Numbered from the stretch's first letter, positions 26,617-37,167 are shown. The stretch: 64,000 nucleotides of DNA from Sphingobacteriales bacterium (GCA_026390835.1 JAPLFD010000009.1:27290-91289); one strand, 5' to 3'. Numbers and translations: made by a program. Notes: generated from the letters alone by a model not told the origin.

Positions 26617-28499
26617 GCTTGTTTTTCGCTCAATTCTAACCAGCGCAATTCTTTTTCATCCAACAAATCTACCATTTCACGTACTCGTTCAGCGGCTTTT
26701 TGCAATTCATCGTAGTCCATGCCAGCATTCATAGCAGTCTCCAAAGCGGTTTTTTCTTCTCCCAGCAGCGCAATTTCTTTTTCTAATGCTTCAAACTCTC
26801 GTTTTTCATTAAATGATAGTTGTACTTTTTCTTTGGTGGGAGCCTTAGGCTGGCTTTTATCTACCATGATTTGGTGTGCTGCTTTTTCATCCTGTATTAA
26901 GCCATTAAGCAAGGCCTCCCGATATTGGGTATAATTGCCCGGATAATCACGCACTACGCCGTTTCCTTCAAAAGCAAAAAGGTGATCAACCATACGGTCC
27001 ATAAAATACCTATCGTGGCTTACAATGAGTATACAGCCGGGATATTCTAGTAAAAACTCCTCCAGTGTACGCAGGGTTTGTAAATCTAAATCGTTGGTTG
27101 GCTCATCGAGTACCAAAAAATTGGGGTTGCGAAACAATACGCTCAACAATTGTAAGCGACGTTTCTCTCCGCCACTCAGTTTACTTAATGGAGTATATTG
27201 CTGTTGGGCATTAAAGCCAAATTTTTCCATAAACTGGCTGGCGCCAATTTTAGATCCATCGGCCATGGGGAAATATTCGCCCATAGTTTTTACGTATTCA
27301 ATGGCTCTTACATCTTCTTCGTAGCTCAGCCCATCTTGGCCAAAATTGCCAAAAACCACCGTGCCACCATGATCAATGGTACCGCTATCGGGTTGTTCTA
27401 GTTGTAGGGCTATTTTAAGAAAAGTAGATTTACCAACGCCATTTTTACCCACTACCCCAATGCGTTCGCCTCGTTGAAAAGTATATTCAAAATCGTTTAA
27501 AATGCATAAATCACCGAAACTCTTCGATACATTTTTCAACTCCAGAATTTTTCCACCCAATCGGGTCATTTTTATTTGCAGAGTTACTTCATTTACTTCA
27601 TTTTTCTTTTTAACCCGATCTTCCACACCAGTAAACGCATCTTGTCGGCTTTTACTTTTAGTGGTCCTGGCTTTAGGTTGCCTACGCATCCACTCCAACT
27701 CTCTGCGGTAGGTATTTTTATCTTTTTCTAGTTCGCTTTGCTCCATTTCTTGGCGCAAACTCTTTTGCTCTAAAAAATAATCGTAGGTACCTTTGTATAC
27801 AAAAACCTTTTCCTCATCAATCTCTACAATCTCATTGCATACGGCATCTAAAAAATATCGATCGTGGGTTACCAGCAATAAGGTAAGTTTTTGGGCACTT
27901 AAATAATCTTCCAACCATTCAATCATGCCTACATCAAGGTGGTTGGTGGGCTCATCTAAAATAAGCAAACACTTACCTTCGTGTAATTGTGCCTCAATAA
28001 GTGCCTGGGCAAGTGCTACACGTTTCTTTTGTCCACCACTTAAGGTAGCCATGGGTTCGTTAAGATGATGGAGATTTAATTTTCCTAAAATCTGTTTTAA
28101 ATCGCTTTCAAAAGTCCAGGCATTTAACTCATCCAAATCGCCCATAAGCTTGGCCAATTTATCGTGATCATCAGAGCCTTCTTCTAAAAACAATTCATAC
28201 TCTTTTACCACCTGCACAACGGGGTTTTCTAGGCGAAGAACATTATCCCAAATAGATTTAGTTCCGTCAAAATCGTTATCCTGCTGCAACATCACGGTTT
28301 TAATATCTTTATGCACCCAAACGGTGCCGCTATCGGGCGTATCTAAACCGGCCAGTATTTTCATGAGCGTGCTTTTGCCACTCCCATTACGGGCCACTAA
28401 GGCAATTTTATCGCCTTCATCTATATTAATCGTAATATTTTTAAAGAGAGTGCGTATTCCAAACGACTTGCTAACATTTTCTACCGAGGCATAATTCAT
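26613..28499 (-). CDS. ABC-F ATPase, Uup-like
   Basis: 628 residues with two ABC domains and no membrane helices. Seen: first Walker A ARNGSGKST, signature LSGGQKKR, Walker [13 protein letters not shown]; second Walker A GKNGVGKST and signature LSGGEKRR with LVLDEPTNDLD; then a C-terminal coiled coil (about 560-628). ABC-F proteins act on the ribosome to rescue or regulate translation. The C-terminal coiled coil and sequence point to Uup. An exact TAnnTTTG box ends four bases before the ATG at 28499, so the mRNA is probably leaderless. A second ABC-F gene lies at 30.7 kb. Confidence 0.9.
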   Translation of the reverse strand: MNYASVENVSKSFGIRTLFKNITINIDEGDKIALVARNGSGKSTLMKILAGLDTPDSGTVWVHKDIKTVMLQQDNDFDGTKSIWDNVLRLENPVVQVVKEYELFLEEGSDDHDKLAKLMGDLDELNAWTFESDLKQILGKLNLHHLNEPMATLSGGQKKRVALAQALIEAQLHEGKCLLILDEPTNHLDVGMIEWLEDYLSAQKLTLLLVTHDRYFLDAVCNEIVEIDEEKVFVYKGTYDYFLEQKSLRQEMEQSELEKDKNTYRRELEWMRRQPKARTTKSKSRQDAFTGVEDRVKKKNEVNEVTLQIKMTRLGGKILELKNVSKSFGDLCILNDFEYTFQRGERIGVVGKNGVGKSTFLKIALQLEQPDSGTIDHGGTVVFGNFGQDGLSYEEDVRAIEYVKTMGEYFPMADGSKIGASQFMEKFGFNAQQQYTPLSKLSGGEKRRLQLLSVLFRNPNFLVLDEPTNDLDLQTLRTLEEFLLEYPGCILIVSHDRYFMDRMVDHLFAFEGNGVVRDYPGNYTQYREALLNGLIQDEKAAHQIMVDKSQPKAPTKEKVQLSFNEKREFEALEKEIALLGEEKTALETAMNAGMDYDELQKAAERVREMVDLLDEKELRWLELSEKQA

Positions 28500-28503
28500 G
28501 CCG

Positions 28504-28511
28504 CAAAGGTA
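28504..28511 (-). promoter_or_regulatory. -7 box TACCTTTG directly before ABC-F gene
   Basis: Exact TAnnTTTG on the minus strand, four bases before the ATG at 28499. Predicts a leaderless mRNA. Confidence 0.65.
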
Positions 28512-28624
28512 ACATTGGCAAGGTTAATACAGCGTTAAAGCCTAAATTTTGCAGCATATATTTTCAACAACTAGTTTCAACAAAGAAAAGCTGAGTATTT
28601 ATAGATATAAAAATAATATTTTAC

Positions 28625-28632
28625 TATTTTTG
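28625..28632 (+). promoter_or_regulatory. -7 box TATTTTTG for tRNA-Cys and small gene
   Basis: Exact TAnnTTTG, 16 bases before the tRNA-Cys 5' end at 28649. No other box occurs before the small gene at 28747, so a single transcript probably covers both. Confidence 0.6.
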
Positions 28633-28648
28633 CAGTCCTTGAATAAAG

Positions 28649-28719
28649 GGTCGGATGGCCGAGTGGCTAGGCTCAGCTCTGCAAAAGCTGCTACAGCGGT
28701 TCGAATCCGCTTCCGACCT
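28649..28719 (+). tRNA. tRNA-Cys (anticodon GCA)
   Basis: Acceptor GGTCGGA pairs with TCCGACC and the discriminator is T, as is typical for cysteine. The anticodon stem CAGCT/AGCTG holds the loop CTGCAAA, giving anticodon GCA. The T-arm GGTTCGAATCC is present. CCA is not encoded. It precedes a small basic gene with a shared promoter and terminator. Confidence 0.96.
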
Positions 28720-28746
28720 CAAGAAAAAACTTAAAAAAGAAAGACC

Positions 28747-28926
28747 ATGGGAGTAACTCGTTTAAAAAGAAAAGACAGAAGAAACAAAACCGTTTCTCGT
28801 TTAGAAGTGCAATTTTTGAAAATGGCTCACAACATTGAAGTGGGTAGCCGTTCAAAAGAAAAAGCTAGCAGCCAAGTTTCTAAAAACAATGCTGTTTTAG
28901 CTCAAATTGAGGCTAAAGCGAAGTAA
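28747..28926 (+). CDS. Small basic protein, 59 residues, downstream of tRNA-Cys
   Basis: A 59-codon gene starting MGVTRLKRKDRRNKT and ending in LAQIEAKAK. Nearly a third of its residues are Lys or Arg, with a basic N-terminal segment and no membrane helix or cysteine. ATG 28747 is 27 bases after the tRNA-Cys end and the stop is 40 bases before a strong terminator. I recall similar small basic genes in related bacteria but cannot name the family. It is probably real: it is flanked by functional elements, transcribed in the same direction, and free of overlapping genes. Function unknown; nucleic-acid or ribosome binding is a guess from charge. Confidence 0.65.
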   Translation: MGVTRLKRKDRRNKTVSRLEVQFLKMAHNIEVGSRSKEKASSQVSKNNAVLAQIEAKAK

Positions 28927-28966
28927 GTAGCATAACCGGCATTTTGCCGAGAACAATATATAGATC

Positions 28967-28996
28967 ACCCGATTAAGCAATTAATCGGGTTTTTTT
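28967..28996 (+). terminator. Strong Rho-independent terminator after small gene
   Basis: Perfect ten-base arms (ACCCGATTAA and TTAATCGGGT) around a four-base loop, followed by T6. It closes the tRNA-Cys/small-gene transcript and separates it from pyrD, which is on the other strand. Confidence 0.95.
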
Positions 28997-29017
28997 GTTT
29001 AGAGCAAATCAAGGAAA

Positions 29018-30043
29018 TTAATTTTGGGCTATGCCTTTATTAATGGCTTTAATTAAATCCGGGCCTTCGTAAATGAAGCCAGTATACACCTGAACCAGAC
29101 TGGCGCCTGCCTGTAGCTTTTCGAGAGCATCTTTGGCAGAGTGAATGCCACCCACCCCAATAATTGGAAATGCATTTTTAGATTTTTTATTGAGGTAAGC
29201 TATTACCTCGGTAGCACGTTGGCTGAGTGGCTTTCCGCTGAGGCCTCCAGCTTCATCTGTTAAAGTTTTAGCAGAAGCTAAGCCCTCACGATTTAAAGTA
29301 GTATTGGTGGCAATTACGCCGGCAATTTGGCTTTCTAATACAATTTCTACAATATCATCTAATTGAGCATCGCTCAAATCGGGGGCAATTTTTAACAAAA
29401 TAGGTTTAGATAGGCCTCCTTTATTATTGCGCTTTTGCAAGGTTTTCAGAATGTGTTTAAGAGGTTCTTTTTCTTGCAATTCACGCAAACCGAGCGTATT
29501 GGGCGAACTCACATTCACCACGAAATAATCCACCACATCAAATAAACGATCGAAACAAATCACATAATCGTCTACCGCCTTTTCATTAGGCGTGGCTTTG
29601 TTTTTGCCAATATTTCCACCAATAATCAATCCATTGCGCTCAACACGGCTTAGTCGATCGGCTACCACATCAACCCCTTGGTTGTTAAAACCCATACGAT
29701 TGATTAAGCCTTCATCAGCAGGCAATCGGAACATACGAGGTTTAGGATTTCCGGGCTGAGGCAAAGGCGTTACGGTTCCTATTTCGATAAAACCAAAACC
29801 AAAAGTGGCCAAATCTTCAATATATTCTGCATTTTTATCGAAACCAGCTGCTAATCCCACCGGATTTTTAAAGGTTAAACCAAACACTTCTTTAGCCAAT
29901 TTGGGGTCATTAAGCGTATACACCGATTGTATAGCCTTTCTAAAAACACCAATCGAACAGGTTGCTTTTAGCCCAGCCATTACCCAATGGTGAACTCGTT
30001 CTGGTGAAATTAAAAAAAGAATGTATTTAACAAGGCCGTACAT
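29018..30043 (-). CDS. pyrD: Dihydroorotate dehydrogenase (quinone), class 2
   Basis: 341 residues from ATG 30043; a longer reading of the frame to 30229 would overlap the divergent PAP2 gene and adds a non-conserved tail. Class 2 enzymes are peripheral membrane flavoproteins that oxidise dihydroorotate with quinone in pyrimidine synthesis. Seen: an N-terminal membrane-binding segment ([17 protein letters not shown]), the [16 protein letters not shown] motif, the catalytic serine in [19 protein letters not shown] and C-terminal [28 protein letters not shown]. It is monocistronic. Confidence 0.95.
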   Translation of the reverse strand: MYGLVKYILFLISPERVHHWVMAGLKATCSIGVFRKAIQSVYTLNDPKLAKEVFGLTFKNPVGLAAGFDKNAEYIEDLATFGFGFIEIGTVTPLPQPGNPKPRMFRLPADEGLINRMGFNNQGVDVVADRLSRVERNGLIIGGNIGKNKATPNEKAVDDYVICFDRLFDVVDYFVVNVSSPNTLGLRELQEKEPLKHILKTLQKRNNKGGLSKPILLKIAPDLSDAQLDDIVEIVLESQIAGVIATNTTLNREGLASAKTLTDEAGGLSGKPLSQRATEVIAYLNKKSKNAFPIIGVGGIHSAKDALEKLQAGASLVQVYTGFIYEGPDLIKAINKGIAQN

Positions 30044-30114
30044 GCTGTAAAAATAGGGTTTTAGATTGAATAGACAACAAATGCGAATCAGATACGTATA
30101 TTGTAAAAATAAAT

Positions 30115-30717
30115 ATGAAAGTTCTAAAAAATAGTCTTTGCTTTTTTCTTTTAGTGTTGAGTTTATCAGCTCATGCTCAAAATTGGGATATTCGCTTATT
30201 AGACAAACTGAATAGTGCACCCCAGACACAAGACAAAACCTGGCAATTTATTTCTAACAGCTCGGGCACAATAGATTTAGCCTTACCAATAGGGCTTTTT
30301 ATTGCAGGATCCATAAAACACGATGCAACTATTAAAAATTATGGAGCAAGTATGGGCGTTTCGTTTTTAGCCAATGAAGTAATGACCATTTTACTCAAAA
30401 GAACCTTACAACGGACCAGACCATTTGAAGCTTATCCAGAGTTAATTTTCAAAAAAGGAACCGGTGGAAGTTATTCCATGCCATCGGGTCATACATCATC
30501 GGCATTTTCTACAGCTACTTCACTCAGCCTAAACTTCCGCAAATGGTATGTAGTTGCACCCGCCTATACCTATGCAGCAGCCGTGGGCTACTCACGCATG
30601 TATTTGGGTGTGCATTACCCAAGCGATGTGATAGTAGGCGCACTACTAGGTTCAGGAACGGCTTACCTTACTTGGAAAATAAATAAAAAGCTACAAAATA
30701 AACGAAAAAACAGGTAA
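30115..30717 (+). CDS. PAP2-family phosphatase, exported
   Basis: 200 residues. An N-terminal signal peptide (about 1-21, ending AHAQ) suggests export. The three PAP2 motifs are intact: [21 protein letters not shown] and [16 protein letters not shown]. The family removes phosphate from lipid pyrophosphates or from soluble phosphate esters; which is not clear. Unlike the membrane PAP2 at 17.2 kb, this one has a cleaved signal and fewer helices before motif 1. It is divergent from pyrD and its own promoter is not clear (a weak TATATTGT lies upstream). Confidence 0.88.
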   Translation: MKVLKNSLCFFLLVLSLSAHAQNWDIRLLDKLNSAPQTQDKTWQFISNSSGTIDLALPIGLFIAGSIKHDATIKNYGASMGVSFLANEVMTILLKRTLQRTRPFEAYPELIFKKGTGGSYSMPSGHTSSAFSTATSLSLNFRKWYVVAPAYTYAAAVGYSRMYLGVHYPSDVIVGALLGSGTAYLTWKINKKLQNKRKNR

Positions 30718-30748
30718 TTAAGGTCGTTTTTCGTATTTTCGCGGCTTC

Positions 30749-32662
30749 ATGATCGCAATAAACAACTTAACCTTCGAGATTGGCGCCAGAGCCTTATACG
30801 ACGATGCCAACTGGCACATTAAACCAGGCGAAAAAATTGGACTTATTGGCGCCAATGGAACCGGTAAAACTACTCTCCTTAAAATTATTGTAGGCGATTA
30901 TACACCTACCAGCGGAACCATTTCTATGTCAAAGGATCTTAAAATGGGATACCTGAATCAAGATTTACTCTCTTCACAAGTAGATAACACCATTTTACAT
31001 GTAGCCATGGAGGCGTTTGAACGCCAAAACCAATTGCACGATGAAATTGAAAGCTTATTAAAAAAACTGGAAACCGATTATTCGGAAGACCTATTGCATA
31101 AACTAAGCGATAAACAACACGAATTTGAAGCCCTAGATGGCTACAATATTGAATACAGGGCACACGAAATTTTAGCGGGTTTAGGTTTTTCTGATGCCGA
31201 TACCCGACGTCAGCTTTCTGAATTTTCTGGAGGTTGGCGCATGCGGGTTATTCTTGCCAAAATACTCTTACAAACACCAGATATTTTATTACTCGATGAG
31301 CCTACTAACCACTTAGATTTACCCTCCATTAAATGGCTAGAAGGCTATTTGCAAGCTTTTGAGGGAGCCATAGTTATTGTATCCCACGATAGGTATTTTT
31401 TAGATCGTGTAGTGAATAAAATTGTAGAATCTCGTAAAGGAAAATTAACACCGTATGCCGGAAATTATTCTTTTTATGTAGAAGAAAAAGGACTTAGAGA
31501 AGAAATTCAAAGCGGGCAATACAAAAATCAACAAGCAAAAATTAAGCAAGAAGAAAAGCTCATTGAACGCTTTAGGGCCAAAGCCAGTAAGGCTAAAATG
31601 GCCCAATCACGAATTAAAGCGTTGGAACGCATGGAACGTGTGGACGATGTAGATGACGATAACCCGAGTGTAAACTTCAGCTTTAAATTCAGCAAGCAAT
31701 CGGGTCGCCATGTTATTCGTATGGAACACGTTTCTAAATCGTACCCGAACCTGCCTATTTTAACAAATACTACCGCCACCATTGAAAAAGGTGATAAAAT
31801 TGCTCTTATTGGCGCCAATGGGCGTGGTAAATCAACCTTGTTGCGTATTATTGCCGCTGCTGATAAGAAATTTGAGGGTACCTGCGAAACCGGACATAAT
31901 GTTACGCAAACCTTTTTTGCGCAACATCAGCTAGAGGCTTTACACCTAGATAATACAATTTTAAACGAATTACAGACCTTTGCGCCCAAACATACCGAAA
32001 CAGAATTACGCTCTATTTTGGGTTGTTTCTTATTCACAGGCGATGATGTATTTAAACGGATAAAAGTACTTTCGGGAGGTGAGAAATCGAGGGTAGCCTT
32101 AGCTAAAGCACTTACTGCCGATGCCAACTTTTTAATTCTCGATGAGCCCACCAACCACTTAGATATTCAATCGGTAAACATCTTAATACAAGCCTTAAAG
32201 CAATACGAAGGCACTTTTATTGTGGTTTCCCACGACCGTTATTTATTAGACAATGTGGCCAATAAAATTTGGTATATCGAAGATCAGCAAATTAAAGAGT
32301 ACCCGGGCACCTATGCCGAGTACGAAGAATGGCTAGCCAAGCGTCCGAGTAAACCAGCTAATTTGGTGCCTTCACCGCTAAAAGAAACAAAAAAAGTTGA
32401 AAATGCTCCAGTGGAAGAAGATAACAACAAGATGCTAAAAAAATTGAATCAAGAAATTGGTACCTTGGAAGAAAGTCTTGCTAGCTTAAAACAAGATTTA
32501 AGTGCAATTGAAAATTCGCTTGCCAAGCCCGAAATTTACAGCGATGTTGCTAAACTTTCGGAGCATACCACACGTTATGAAGAAGTAAAAAGCACGCTCA
32601 ACCAAACACAAATAGCATGGGAAGCATTGGCCGAACAAATTCTGGAATTAGAATCTTGCTAA
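30749..32662 (+). CDS. ABC-F ATPase, YbiT/YheS-like
   Basis: 637 residues, two ABC domains and no membrane helix. Walker A motifs GANGTGKTT and GANGRGKST, signatures FSGGWRMR and LSGGEKSR, and Walker [12 protein letters not shown] and [11 protein letters not shown]. An interdomain helical linker and a C-terminal charged coiled coil (about 540-637) are seen. ABC-F ATPases bind the ribosomal E site. The first signature, SGGWRMR, suggests the YheS/YbiT subfamily rather than Uup. It is preceded by a near-consensus TATTTTCG box. The 3' end overlaps the downstream secretion plug gene. Confidence 0.9.
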   Translation: MIAINNLTFEIGARALYDDANWHIKPGEKIGLIGANGTGKTTLLKIIVGDYTPTSGTISMSKDLKMGYLNQDLLSSQVDNTILHVAMEAFERQNQLHDEIESLLKKLETDYSEDLLHKLSDKQHEFEALDGYNIEYRAHEILAGLGFSDADTRRQLSEFSGGWRMRVILAKILLQTPDILLLDEPTNHLDLPSIKWLEGYLQAFEGAIVIVSHDRYFLDRVVNKIVESRKGKLTPYAGNYSFYVEEKGLREEIQSGQYKNQQAKIKQEEKLIERFRAKASKAKMAQSRIKALERMERVDDVDDDNPSVNFSFKFSKQSGRHVIRMEHVSKSYPNLPILTNTTATIEKGDKIALIGANGRGKSTLLRIIAAADKKFEGTCETGHNVTQTFFAQHQLEALHLDNTILNELQTFAPKHTETELRSILGCFLFTGDDVFKRIKVLSGGEKSRVALAKALTADANFLILDEPTNHLDIQSVNILIQALKQYEGTFIVVSHDRYLLDNVANKIWYIEDQQIKEYPGTYAEYEEWLAKRPSKPANLVPSPLKETKKVENAPVEEDNNKMLKKLNQEIGTLEESLASLKQDLSAIENSLAKPEIYSDVAKLSEHTTRYEEVKSTLNQTQIAWEALAEQILELESC

Positions 32663-33960
32663 AAACCGCATTAACCGTACTTTTCATGGCGTTTTACAGC
32701 TTTGCTTGGGGACAAAAAAAGCCGAAAGTATTCCCATTAAGCGCTCCAGAGCAAGCCTATAGCTACGAAAACGCAACCTATATTCCAGAAATACGCACGG
32801 TAGAATTTTACAACCGAAACAAAGAACAATCTTTTCCTATTTACACCTTAAATTCTTCCGAAGAACTCTTGTTGGGCTTTGATGATTTACGCCCTGGTAT
32901 CCGATCTGTATATTATAGTGTAGAGCATTGCGATGCTGAGTGGAATAGCAGTCGCCTCTCCCCCATTGAGTATTTAGAAAGTTTTCCAGAAGAGCGGATA
33001 ACCAACTACCGTTCTTCTTTTAATACCCTGCAAAAATATACGCATTATGAAATCATTCTGCCGAATTTTAGCATCAAACCAAAACTATCGGGTAATTATT
33101 TGCTTAAAGTGTATGAAGATGCTAACCCTCGTAAAATACTGCTAACTAGGCAATTTTATGTAGAAAGTAAGCGTGTAAGCATTTTGGCTGAACTAGTACG
33201 CTCTGCAAACGTGTCGCAAAGAAACGAAAATCAAAAAATTAATTTCAGCATTCAACCTTCGGGCCTAAGTATACAAAACCCCTACCTCGATGTGTGGGCC
33301 AAGGTTTTTCAAAATGGCCGGGTAGCGGGTGCTCAAAAAATAACAAAACCAACCTTTGTGCGTGGCGATGCACTTATTTATAACGACCTAAACACGCTTG
33401 AATTTACTGGCGGGAATGAGTTTCGGCATTTCGATTTGCGAAGTTTGCGCTACCAATCGGAACGTGTAAGTGCCATTAGTAAAGATTCTGCCAATTGGGT
33501 AACACTAACGCCCGAACCTTCTTTTGCAACAGCGGCATATAGTTTTGTATTTGATGCAAATGGCTCATTTTTTATACGAAACCAAGAAGGCCGAAGTGCT
33601 AGCAACGATGCCGATTATGCCACCGTTCAATTCCGATTAAATGCCCAAAAATCTAAAGAAGAAGGTGCTGCATATATTGTAGGGGGGTTCAATAATTTTC
33701 AATTAAAAGAAGAAAATAAACTTACTTACCTAGAATCGAGCCGAAAATTTGTGGGAAATGCATTTGTGAAACAAGGCGTGTACGATTACCAGTACGTTTG
33801 GCTAGCCGCCGATGGGGTGTTAAATGACACGTATTTTGAAGGTTCGCACATAGAAACAGAAAACAATTACCAAATTTTGGTGTATTATCGCAAGCCGGGG
33901 GGCCGTTGGGATGAATTGGTTGGCTATACGCAAATAAACTCGGCTAATCGTTTAAACTAG
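32656..33960 (+). CDS. DUF5103-type type IX secretion system plug protein
   Basis: 434 residues from TTG 32656, which places a clean signal peptide ([19 protein letters not shown]) at the N-terminus; an upstream ATG at 32617 is possible but would add a tail inside the ABC-F gene. The rest matches the DUF5103 family: [41 protein letters not shown], and C-terminal [10 protein letters not shown] plus [14 protein letters not shown]. The family is linked to a plug that binds the SprA translocon of the type IX secretion system. The start overlaps the ABC-F end by seven bases; the 3' end overlaps mnmD convergently. Confidence 0.82.
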   Translation: MLKTALTVLFMAFYSFAWGQKKPKVFPLSAPEQAYSYENATYIPEIRTVEFYNRNKEQSFPIYTLNSSEELLLGFDDLRPGIRSVYYSVEHCDAEWNSSRLSPIEYLESFPEERITNYRSSFNTLQKYTHYEIILPNFSIKPKLSGNYLLKVYEDANPRKILLTRQFYVESKRVSILAELVRSANVSQRNENQKINFSIQPSGLSIQNPYLDVWAKVFQNGRVAGAQKITKPTFVRGDALIYNDLNTLEFTGGNEFRHFDLRSLRYQSERVSAISKDSANWVTLTPEPSFATAAYSFVFDANGSFFIRNQEGRSASNDADYATVQFRLNAQKSKEEGAAYIVGGFNNFQLKEENKLTYLESSRKFVGNAFVKQGVYDYQYVWLAADGVLNDTYFEGSHIETENNYQILVYYRKPGGRWDELVGYTQINSANRLN

Positions 33961-34629
33961 TTTAACCGCTCTAAGCATTTCTCTCTTTCCGGGTGCACCA
34001 GGGGCTTTCTCAATGGCAAAACCTAAAGATTTCATACTGCGTTTTAAATTTCCGGTAATGGCATAGGATACAAAAACACCGCCAGGCTTTAAATACCTAC
34101 ATACTCTTTCCAAAGCTTCGGTCGTCCACATTTCGGGTTGATGGATGGCTGCAAACGCATCAAAATAAATCACATCCACTTGGCCATCGATAACAAAATC
34201 GGCTAATAAACACTTTTCAACTTTCAGGTTAATACCCTGTGAAATAAAGGTAGTTTCAGTAAATGCCGCTTGATATTTAGACAGAAATCCATCCCAAATG
34301 GCATCTTGTATATACTGATTGTAGCCCATTTGTGCTAGCAAGATTTCGGGTAGTGGAAACGCTTCTATTGCGCAATAATCTACCTGTAAATTCTGTTTTT
34401 GAGCATAATCGGCAGTTAACAAAAAATTTAAACCGGTACCCAATCCCACTTCAAGAATATGGACTGAGGGCTGTGGGTTTTTGGCCAAAAAGTACCCCAA
34501 CCCCGACTCCAAAAATACGTGCTTGCTCTCTTGCACTGCACCGTGTTTAGAATGGTAATGCTCTCCTACTTCGGGCTGAAATAAGGTTAATGAACCATCG
34601 GCAGTGGGGACTAAAAAGGGCGTTTGCAT
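33952..34629 (-). CDS. mnmD: tRNA 2-thiouridine(34) methyltransferase, monofunctional
   Basis: 225 residues. MnmD methylates the aminomethyl group on U34 of certain tRNAs to give mnm5(s2)U; many bacteria fuse it to an oxidase as MnmC, but here only the methyltransferase part is present. Seen: SAM motif [14 protein letters not shown] (about 58-71), [13 protein letters not shown], and [12 protein letters not shown] near the C-terminus. A TATCTTTG box ends four bases before the ATG at 34629, so a leaderless mRNA is likely. Convergent with the plug gene. Confidence 0.92.
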   Translation of the reverse strand: MQTPFLVPTADGSLTLFQPEVGEHYHSKHGAVQESKHVFLESGLGYFLAKNPQPSVHILEVGLGTGLNFLLTADYAQKQNLQVDYCAIEAFPLPEILLAQMGYNQYIQDAIWDGFLSKYQAAFTETTFISQGINLKVEKCLLADFVIDGQVDVIYFDAFAAIHQPEMWTTEALERVCRYLKPGGVFVSYAITGNLKRSMKSLGFAIEKAPGAPGKREMLRAVKLV

Positions 34630-34633
34630 TGCC

Positions 34634-34641
34634 CAAAGATA
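34634..34641 (-). promoter_or_regulatory. -7 box TATCTTTG directly before mnmD
   Basis: Exact TAnnTTTG on the minus strand, four bases before the ATG. Same leaderless geometry as 28504 and 60974. Confidence 0.65.
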
Positions 34642-34665
34642 CTAGCCAAACCTCTGCTTGCCTAA

Positions 34666-34935
34666 TTATTTAAAATCAGGCTTTAGAATAATAACCAAAA
34701 AGATTAAAAAAAGATACAGCAGTACTGGTAATGCAGGAATAGCCAATACAAAAATAGCCGCTAGCAATTGATTGAAATAGGTTTGTAAAATAATACCAAG
34801 TACAAATAAAAAGACCTCCAGCAATAAAATAGTGACCAAAAGCCCCATATCATTGTTCGCATATTTCAAATTAAATAAAATAAATATGATCGTACAAAAC
34901 GTAATAAAGAGTTCTATGCGGTAAATCCAAATCAT
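34666..34935 (-). CDS. Small integral membrane protein, unknown
   Basis: 89 residues, about three hydrophobic helices (6-20, 32-52 and 61-83) and few charged residues. I recognise no family. It lies alone between the M13 peptidase terminator and the mnmD promoter on the minus strand. The ATG at 34935 has no clear promoter box. It could be spurious, but the composition is a consistent membrane-protein pattern and no other gene overlaps it. Confidence 0.5.
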   Translation of the reverse strand: MIWIYRIELFITFCTIIFILFNLKYANNDMGLLVTILLLEVFLFVLGIILQTYFNQLLAAIFVLAIPALPVLLYLFLIFLVIILKPDFK

Positions 34936-34975
34936 ATGGTATTAACACAAAACACAGGCACTTTAGTATATACCC

Positions 34976-35006
34976 ATAAAAAAAGCCCCTGAAATCAGGG
35001 GCTTTA
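34976..35006 (-). terminator. Terminator after M13 peptidase
   Basis: An 11-base perfect stem (AAAGCCCCTGA/TCAGGGGCTTT) with T-rich continuation when read on the minus strand. It lies eight bases past the peptidase stop. Confidence 0.92.
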
Positions 35007-35013
35007 AATTTGT

Positions 35014-37059
35014 TTACCAAATCTTAATTCGGTCTTCAGGTTTTTTGTACAATTTATCGCCCGGTTGAATATTGAAAGCCTTATACCAGGCATCCATATT
35101 TACAGGAGCGCCAATAGTACGGTATTCACCTGGTGAATGCGAATCGGTTAAAATTAACTGAGCTGCTGTTTCGGGCAAAATGGTAGTACGCCACACTTGT
35201 GCCCAAGCTAAAAAGAAACGTTGATCTGGTGTAAAGCCGTCTACCACTTTTCCAGCCTTCCATTCGTTTGTCATTTTGTAAGCTTCATAGGCAGCATTTA
35301 AACCACCCAAATCGCCAATGTTTTCGCCCATGGTTAATTTACCATTTACGTGAATAGTATCTAACACGGTATAGGCATCAAACTGTGCTTGTAAGGCTTT
35401 GGCTTTTTCTTTGAATTTGGCTAAATCTTCCGCAGTCCACCAATTTTTAAGGTTACCATCTTTATCGTATTGGCTTCCAGAATCGTCGAAACCATGAGAA
35501 ATTTCGTGACCAATAACGGCTCCAATTCCACCATAATTTACGGCATCATCAGCATTGACATCAAAGAATGGGAATTGCAAAATACCTGCCGGAAATACAA
35601 TCTCATTTAGCACCGGACTGTAGTAAGCATTTACCGTTGGGGTACTCATGCCCCATCGAGTTTTATCAACCGGTTTACCCAATTGGCTCACCATATCATT
35701 ATAACCCCAAATAGCCGAATTACGTAAATTTTGCATGAAATTAGTTTTATCAACCATTAGGCCATCGTAATTTTTAAATTTATCTGGATAGGCGATTTTA
35801 GGGGTAAATGCATGCAATTTATCCAATGCTTTCACTTTGGTTTCGGCGCTCATCCAATCTAAATTTTTAATACGTATTTCGTAGGCCTTAATTAAGTTGG
35901 CAACCATTTGCTCCATACGGACTTTGGCTTCTGGTTTAAAATGTTTTTCTACATACAACTGGCCTAACAATTCACCCAAGGTACCATCGGTTAATTGCGA
36001 CATGCGCTGCCAACGTGGAGTTTGCACTTTTTGGCCACTTAGCACTTGAGTAAAGGCAAAATTGGCATTCACAAAAGCAGAACTTAAATACGGTGCGGAT
36101 GTTTTTAGCACATTCCACTGCAAATACGTTTTCCAATCGCTTACCGGAGTAGCTACTAAAAGTGCATTTAAATCGGTAAAAAACTTAGGAGCACCTACCA
36201 AAATCGTATCCTGACCGCTTACCTTCATTTTAGGTAATAAGGTAGCCCAATTCATGTTGGGTGTGGTTTTAGCAAAATCGGCTACCGAAAATTTGTTGTA
36301 GGTTTTATACGGATCACGCATTTCTACTCGACTCATTTGCGAATTGGCCAAAGATTTTTCGATGGCGAAGATAGCTTCGGCATTTTTCTTAGCTAGCTCT
36401 TCCGTAGTACCACTTAATACAAATAACTGCGTGATGTATTTTTTGTAAGCATCCTGAATTTTCAAGGTACGGGCATCTGCTTTTAAATAATAATCGCGAT
36501 CGGGTAAAGTAGTTCCACCCTGCCCAAGCTGGGCTATCATTTTGGTGGCTTCTTTACGATCTTGTCCTACGTAAAAGCTAAATAGCGGAGAACCTAAACC
36601 TTGCGTACGCATCAGGGCTACTTCACTAATAATATCATTTAAACTTGTACCCGATGCTACTTTTGCTAATTCTGGTAAAATCGGGCTAGCACCCAATTTT
36701 TCGATACTCATACTATCCATACCGGCAGCATAAAAATCGCCTATACGACGTTTTACCGAGCCTACTTTAGCCGTTTTATCATTTTGGGCTTCTAGTAAAA
36801 TATTTTTAACAGCATTGCTATTAAAATCACGCAATACGTTAAAACTACCCCAACGGGTTTCTTTGGCAGGCACTGGATTGTTCTTAATCCACGTACCACT
36901 AGCATACAAGTTAAAATCATTACCTGGCTTATAATTCAGGTCCATGTTACTTGCGTCAATAAATTTTTTCTTTGGAATTTTTGGCGAATCGTGCTGTGCC
37001 GAGGCCGTTAATCCACAAAGCAAAGCTGCACTTAACAGCCAAGAGGATGAATATTTCAT
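35014..37059 (-). CDS. M13-family zinc metallopeptidase (PepO/neprilysin-like)
   Basis: 681 residues. A signal peptide (about 1-21, ending TASA) suggests export; a lipobox is not clear. Zinc-binding HEISH is at about 518-522 and the third ligand motif ENIGDLGG at about 579-586, both intact and correctly spaced. The family cleaves peptides on the N-terminal side of hydrophobic residues. Monocistronic, with a strong terminator. Divergent from valS, which has its own promoter. Confidence 0.92.
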   Translation of the reverse strand: MKYSSSWLLSAALLCGLTASAQHDSPKIPKKKFIDASNMDLNYKPGNDFNLYASGTWIKNNPVPAKETRWGSFNVLRDFNSNAVKNILLEAQNDKTAKVGSVKRRIGDFYAAGMDSMSIEKLGASPILPELAKVASGTSLNDIISEVALMRTQGLGSPLFSFYVGQDRKEATKMIAQLGQGGTTLPDRDYYLKADARTLKIQDAYKKYITQLFVLSGTTEELAKKNAEAIFAIEKSLANSQMSRVEMRDPYKTYNKFSVADFAKTTPNMNWATLLPKMKVSGQDTILVGAPKFFTDLNALLVATPVSDWKTYLQWNVLKTSAPYLSSAFVNANFAFTQVLSGQKVQTPRWQRMSQLTDGTLGELLGQLYVEKHFKPEAKVRMEQMVANLIKAYEIRIKNLDWMSAETKVKALDKLHAFTPKIAYPDKFKNYDGLMVDKTNFMQNLRNSAIWGYNDMVSQLGKPVDKTRWGMSTPTVNAYYSPVLNEIVFPAGILQFPFFDVNADDAVNYGGIGAVIGHEISHGFDDSGSQYDKDGNLKNWWTAEDLAKFKEKAKALQAQFDAYTVLDTIHVNGKLTMGENIGDLGGLNAAYEAYKMTNEWKAGKVVDGFTPDQRFFLAWAQVWRTTILPETAAQLILTDSHSPGEYRTIGAPVNMDAWYKAFNIQPGDKLYKKPEDRIKIW

Positions 37060-37167
37060 ATTTTAATTTGTGATTTTTATACTATGAAGATAAGAGTAAA
37101 ATAAAGTGAAATGAAATTTTTCTCCTAAAAAGGCTATAAAATCCGTCGAAATTGTTTACTTAAATGC

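Noticed and set aside
30043-30229. N-terminal extension of pyrD by 62 codons
   Set aside because: It would overlap the divergent PAP2 gene and its signal peptide; the class 2 membrane segment begins at 30043.
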